Positions 60,601 to 64,000 of a stretch of DNA of 64,000 bases are shown piece after piece; within the stretch, counting starts at the first letter, position 1, and the number at the start of each line of letters is the position of its first letter. Where the stretch lies: assembly GCA_000708835.1 (NCBI GenBank), contig DF237229.1:49704-113703 (forward strand), read 5' to 3'. The notes below the pieces were generated by a model. It searched no databases and was not told the DNA's origin. It saw nothing but the letters and a program-made list of their open reading frames with translations. This DNA is from Klebsormidium nitens. Taxonomy: Eukaryota; Streptophyta; Klebsormidiophyceae; Klebsormidiales; Klebsormidiaceae. Position numbers and translations under genes: made by a program.

Positions 60601-63600
60601 CCGCAAAGTGGGATGAAAGGCAACAGTACGTGTGGTCGAAGATAATGATTCCAATCAGCCCGCAAAAAAGCATCCGTCCCCTCACAAGCCAACAAGCAAG
60701 GGGGCCATTAAAACGGCTTTACTTTGCTGCATCAACTTGACTAGCAAAATTCTGCGGGGTGGGTAAATTCGCACCTGGAGGCGTTCCTTTTCCTCTTTCG
60801 GCAACTCCTGCACCTCGGCGCTTGGAGTCTGCTTATCTCGGAACCTGTGCGCGAGGGCGGACGCGGAGGAGTTTACTTGGGAGCCGAACTCGCTTTTGGT
60901 TATTTTGTCGATTAAGGCAGACCTCTAGCTATGCTCTCACATCAATCACGCCAAAGAAGGTGGCCTGGGCGGTTGCTTGGATAAGTCTACGAAGAAGGAA
61001 GGGTCGAAGAGAGCAGAGAAAACAATGGCATCTACTTGGGACTGTTTCAAGTAGAGTAGGGCGTCGAGAAAGAAACTGCGTAGGCCTCTGCTCACCCAAG
61101 GTTCTGGAGGACGAGGTCGCTCAAAGCGAAGCTGCCTAGGAGGATCAGAGCACCAGCGATTGACACAGCCTGCAACAGAGGAGAGCGCGTTGTATCAGTT
61201 TCAACTAGGATGAGATCCAACAAGGGCCTCCAAAGATGGATGTGGCCACACTGGCTCAGGGAGAGCCTCGCGCACTTAACTGATCGGAACTCAGATGGCG
61301 ATAAAGCGAAACGAGGGTTTGACTCAAAAATTCAGACACGAAAATGCTGACAACAGGCATTCTTCTTTACGTTATGCCAGAGCTAATGAGATCAGAAGCG
61401 CTTTGCACTACGAATAGCTGAAAGAGGGCTTCTCGTTGAAATCTCAGAAGCCGCAAACGAGATGAAGTCGTACATAAAGCTCAGGCTTTGTCAAGCAGGC
61501 TCAAAAAACTATGCTCCGCCCCATGTAATTTCACACAGCTTCCTTTACCTGTACTAGTACACACATGTGTGAGTGTGTGTGTAAGTTTATTTCAAAAGCA
61601 TACTGTCGCTAAGCATCGGAGGGTTTTTACCTTCACCCATGGCCGGGCTGGCTGCTCGTCCTTTTTCTCAACAGGCGCCTCGTAGTCGATCGGCCCCAGA
61701 GTGTTTACTTCCGGCTTTGGTCGTTCCGCCTGGGAGCTGCAAAAAAAGAGGACAGGCATCGACCGTTGAGGATGCTCAATCGACTTTTGACGCTGTCGAA
61801 CAAGACATGAATCAAGCAGCTTGAGCCCAACGTAGTTCCATGGGCATTGTGGCCGTTGATTGTTCGTTTTCAGAGCGAGAGTCCATGGCACAAAACTTGC
61901 TCTAATCGGTCACATTAGGGACTGTTTAGAAATGAGCAACGAGGTCTGCTTATACTTACAGATCTGGAGAGTCGAAAACGTGCACAGTGAGCCTATATGA
62001 GATGAGGGAAGGAGGGGCCTCACGCTTTGATCGCTTTCAGGCGCTCATTGAAGGAGCGCTCATCGATATCGGTGGCCAGCCCGCTGGACGACAGCTCTGG
62101 CACTTCGCCTGGGGGTTGTATGGGGCTGAAATAAAAAACACAAGATGGTTTTAGCTGAAGGGCAAATGGGTTCCTTCCTTTTCTTTCACGATTCGAAGCT
62201 GATGCGAAGGTAATCCGGTAATTAGCCAGAAGTAGTGCGGGGGATCGCCATACAGAGAAGTTCGGATATCTTTTGCGTCTAAACACTGCAGTGACTCTTG
62301 GCAGTTTAGCTTGCGGTACTCTGTGCCCTCAAAAAGGATCCATTGCGTCTGCGAATGAGGCCCCAAAAAGGAAAGTTGTCCCTCAGATGCAGAAAGCCAA
62401 TGCAGTTTGACTACTAACGAGTAGGGTATCACTTGCTTTCGTAACAAAGCCTTTTGTGATATCTCAAGCCCTTGGCCAATTGATTGTCAATTTCAAGAGG
62501 GCACGAAATAAACCGAACTTTCATACACAGCTTCACTATTCCCAACAGCTTAAGGATGTATGTTGCTCAACGAAGCCAAAGCCGGTTATCTGTTCAAGCC
62601 ACTCCCGTTCTTTATTGGAAACAGAGAAACAATTACTTTTAACCAATTTCGTATGTGCACCGATTGGAAGAGGCCAGAAAACTCACTTTCGACTTTGGAC
62701 ATTCTCTGGTGGCCTCCGCCTTGCCCCCCGCTGCAAGGACAGCGTTTTGGAATTTGGCTTTGGGGGGTGATCGACTTTACCCTATCACCCTAACCTTCCG
62801 ATTGATTCACGTCTGCCTTCGTCAAACAAAAACGTGGCACCTTCTGTAGGATGCCAAGCCTGTTGATTGTCTGAAGCTTAGCAGTGGATCACAGGACCGA
62901 TGGAAGAGCTTGGCTCAACTTCTAAGACTCGAATTGTGAAGAGCGAATGGCTTAGCCCCTACAAGGAGTCTTCAATGACGGCCAGCTCAGATGGACTGAC
63001 AGTAGCCCTCTCAACTCCGTTGAAGCCTCAAAAACGTGCGAGTGCGCTGACCAAAGTGGCTCTCAGTTTGTTGATGCATGTAGACTAACAACTGTCTAGA
63101 AGAGTGCGATGGCTCCACCATACCTTGCCAGCACGATCTGGTCGCTTGCTTCCCACCCCTCCACCCCCCCCTTGTCCAGCTCTGACCAACACAGGGTTGT
63201 GTTCTAACTGTTTTCTGAGCCCCACTCCCCATTGATACCCCTGCAGAAGCAGTGCGACAGTTCTTCATGAGTAACTTGCACCCCGCTCTTAAAAGTTGAG
63301 CTTTAGAGTAGTTCAAGTCCAAATTGCACGAATCTGCTTCCATAGGAGCTCGAGCTGGCTGGAGGACCTCAAGAAGCAGAGCATATGGAAGACTCGCATA
63401 CGACTGAAGGTTTGCCTCGACTGGCAAATCTCAGCATCATCTATGTAGGTTTTTTCCAGGATTCCTGTCTACACATCGTTGAAATCGAGGACAGGGGTAG
63501 CTGTCACATTCAATAGATGTTGTACCACCACAAATAGAAACCAACGCTCAGGACTTGCAAAACATGGCCTGGAAACAAGGGGGAAACAAGCTGACAGTGA

Positions 63601-63927
63601 CACTACCAGGCCAATGAGGTCGTCCAGAGCACCAGTCTGGTCCTGTAGGCAATGCCGTGGTACACTTGAAGCAAGCGGCAGCTCTGAATAGACGGCATTG
63701 GCAGCTGAAATGCTGACTGCTGAGGGCACCAACTCAAAACATTGCACTGAATGTTTGTGTAATGCCAGCAGCATCCTCACCGTACAATCACCACGCAAAC
63801 CGTGGTCTTTTCCCTGCAGAAGTCCACCATGCAAAAACTCTGTTTGCCGTGTGGCGTTGCTAGCACGGCAACCGGAGGGCCACGCCAAAGGTTTTCTGCA
63901 CAGAACGAGGTCGCTGCAGACTTGCAT
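57630..63927 (-). CDS. Plastid-type tetratricopeptide repeat membrane protein (12 exons, 395 aa)
   Basis: Exons in transcript order: 63927-63781, 62730-62687, 62125-62024, 61736-61631, 61169-61096, 60844-60775, 60420-60358, 59903-59832, 59616-59515, 59066-58893, 58286-58113 and 57689-57630; phases agree. Residues 1 to about 65 are basic and look like a transit peptide. Exons 1 and 2 rest only on phase and composition and are the weak part. Exon 5 encodes a membrane helix (SIAGALILLGSFALSDLVL). TPR repeats follow in exons 7-11 (YAEMGEYKKAAEYL, AQDFSGAAYEYRRAI, LADALVNDKRPNEAV, AYQAWNKTADALSVYDG). The end ARFLAPEAGKQLIDR matches a plant plastid TPR group (Arabidopsis At2g37400 type, from memory). 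Role of that group is unknown; TPRs mediate protein assembly. Intron 10 (58892-58287) uses a GC donor. Confidence 0.83.
61561..61583. repeat. Short TG-rich microsatellite
   Basis: ACACATGTGTGAGTGTGTGTGT in intron 4 of the TPR gene. Probably neutral. Confidence 0.7.
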
Positions 63928-64000
63928 CGTCCCTGCTGTCCTGCTCAATAGTTTTAGAATGCTGCTGTTCCCTTTGGATGCTCAGAAGTGGGGTGAGCCA

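Noticed and set aside
63011-63427. 138-codon minus-strand open frame inside intron 1 of the TPR gene
   Set aside because: No protein-like pattern, and it cannot be joined in phase between exons 1 and 2.

Overview
The window is nuclear DNA of a photosynthetic eukaryote with many short GC-rich exons, mostly GT-AG introns and no operons. Gene content points to the streptophyte (green plant) lineage. It includes an LRR receptor-like kinase with an RD kinase domain, a plant-type NEK kinase, a GT77-type cell-wall glycosyltransferase domain, a plant-type CCDC124/Lso2 protein and three proteins with plastid-type N-termini. Compact genes, 100-700 bp introns and a bacterial-type arsenate reductase suggest a terrestrial streptophyte alga, with a Klebsormidium-like organism as my best guess. 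The species is inference, not read from the sequence. All gene models were spliced by hand, matching intron phase at every junction.

Layout. 0.2-1.8 kb (+): three-exon thioredoxin-type arsenate reductase. 2.7-4.2 kb (-): F-box/LRR gene broken by a frameshift and an in-frame stop. 4.2-4.7 kb: inverted-repeat element. 5.2-9.6 kb (+): plastid-type SEC14/CRAL-TRIO protein whose fourth intron carries a three-copy duplication of its own 3' splice site. 11.2-12.9 kb (-): divergent cytochrome c. 14.4-18.0 kb (-): DUF3598 lipocalin-like protein. 18.1-20.2 kb: repeat-rich block with two inverted-repeat elements. 20.7-22.3 kb (+): secreted Cys-rich protein. 24.6-32.6 kb (-): NEK kinase with a C-terminal CAP-Gly domain. 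35.1-41.2 kb (+): protein joining three glycosyltransferase-like regions. 42.4-54.2 kb (-): 22-exon LRR receptor kinase. 55.0-56.8 kb (+): CCDC124/Lso2 ribosome-associated protein. 57.6-63.9 kb (-): plastid-type TPR protein.

The genes are not a functional cluster. The two most unusual objects are domain fusions. One is a mitotic-type NEK kinase carrying its own microtubule-binding CAP-Gly module. The other is a Golgi-type protein in which a GT77 domain and an O-fucosyltransferase-like domain share one exon, behind a third glycosyltransferase-like region. Other notable points are the triplicated splice acceptor, the divergent cytochrome c, two GC-AG introns, and several inverted-repeat or foldback elements in the gene-poor stretches.
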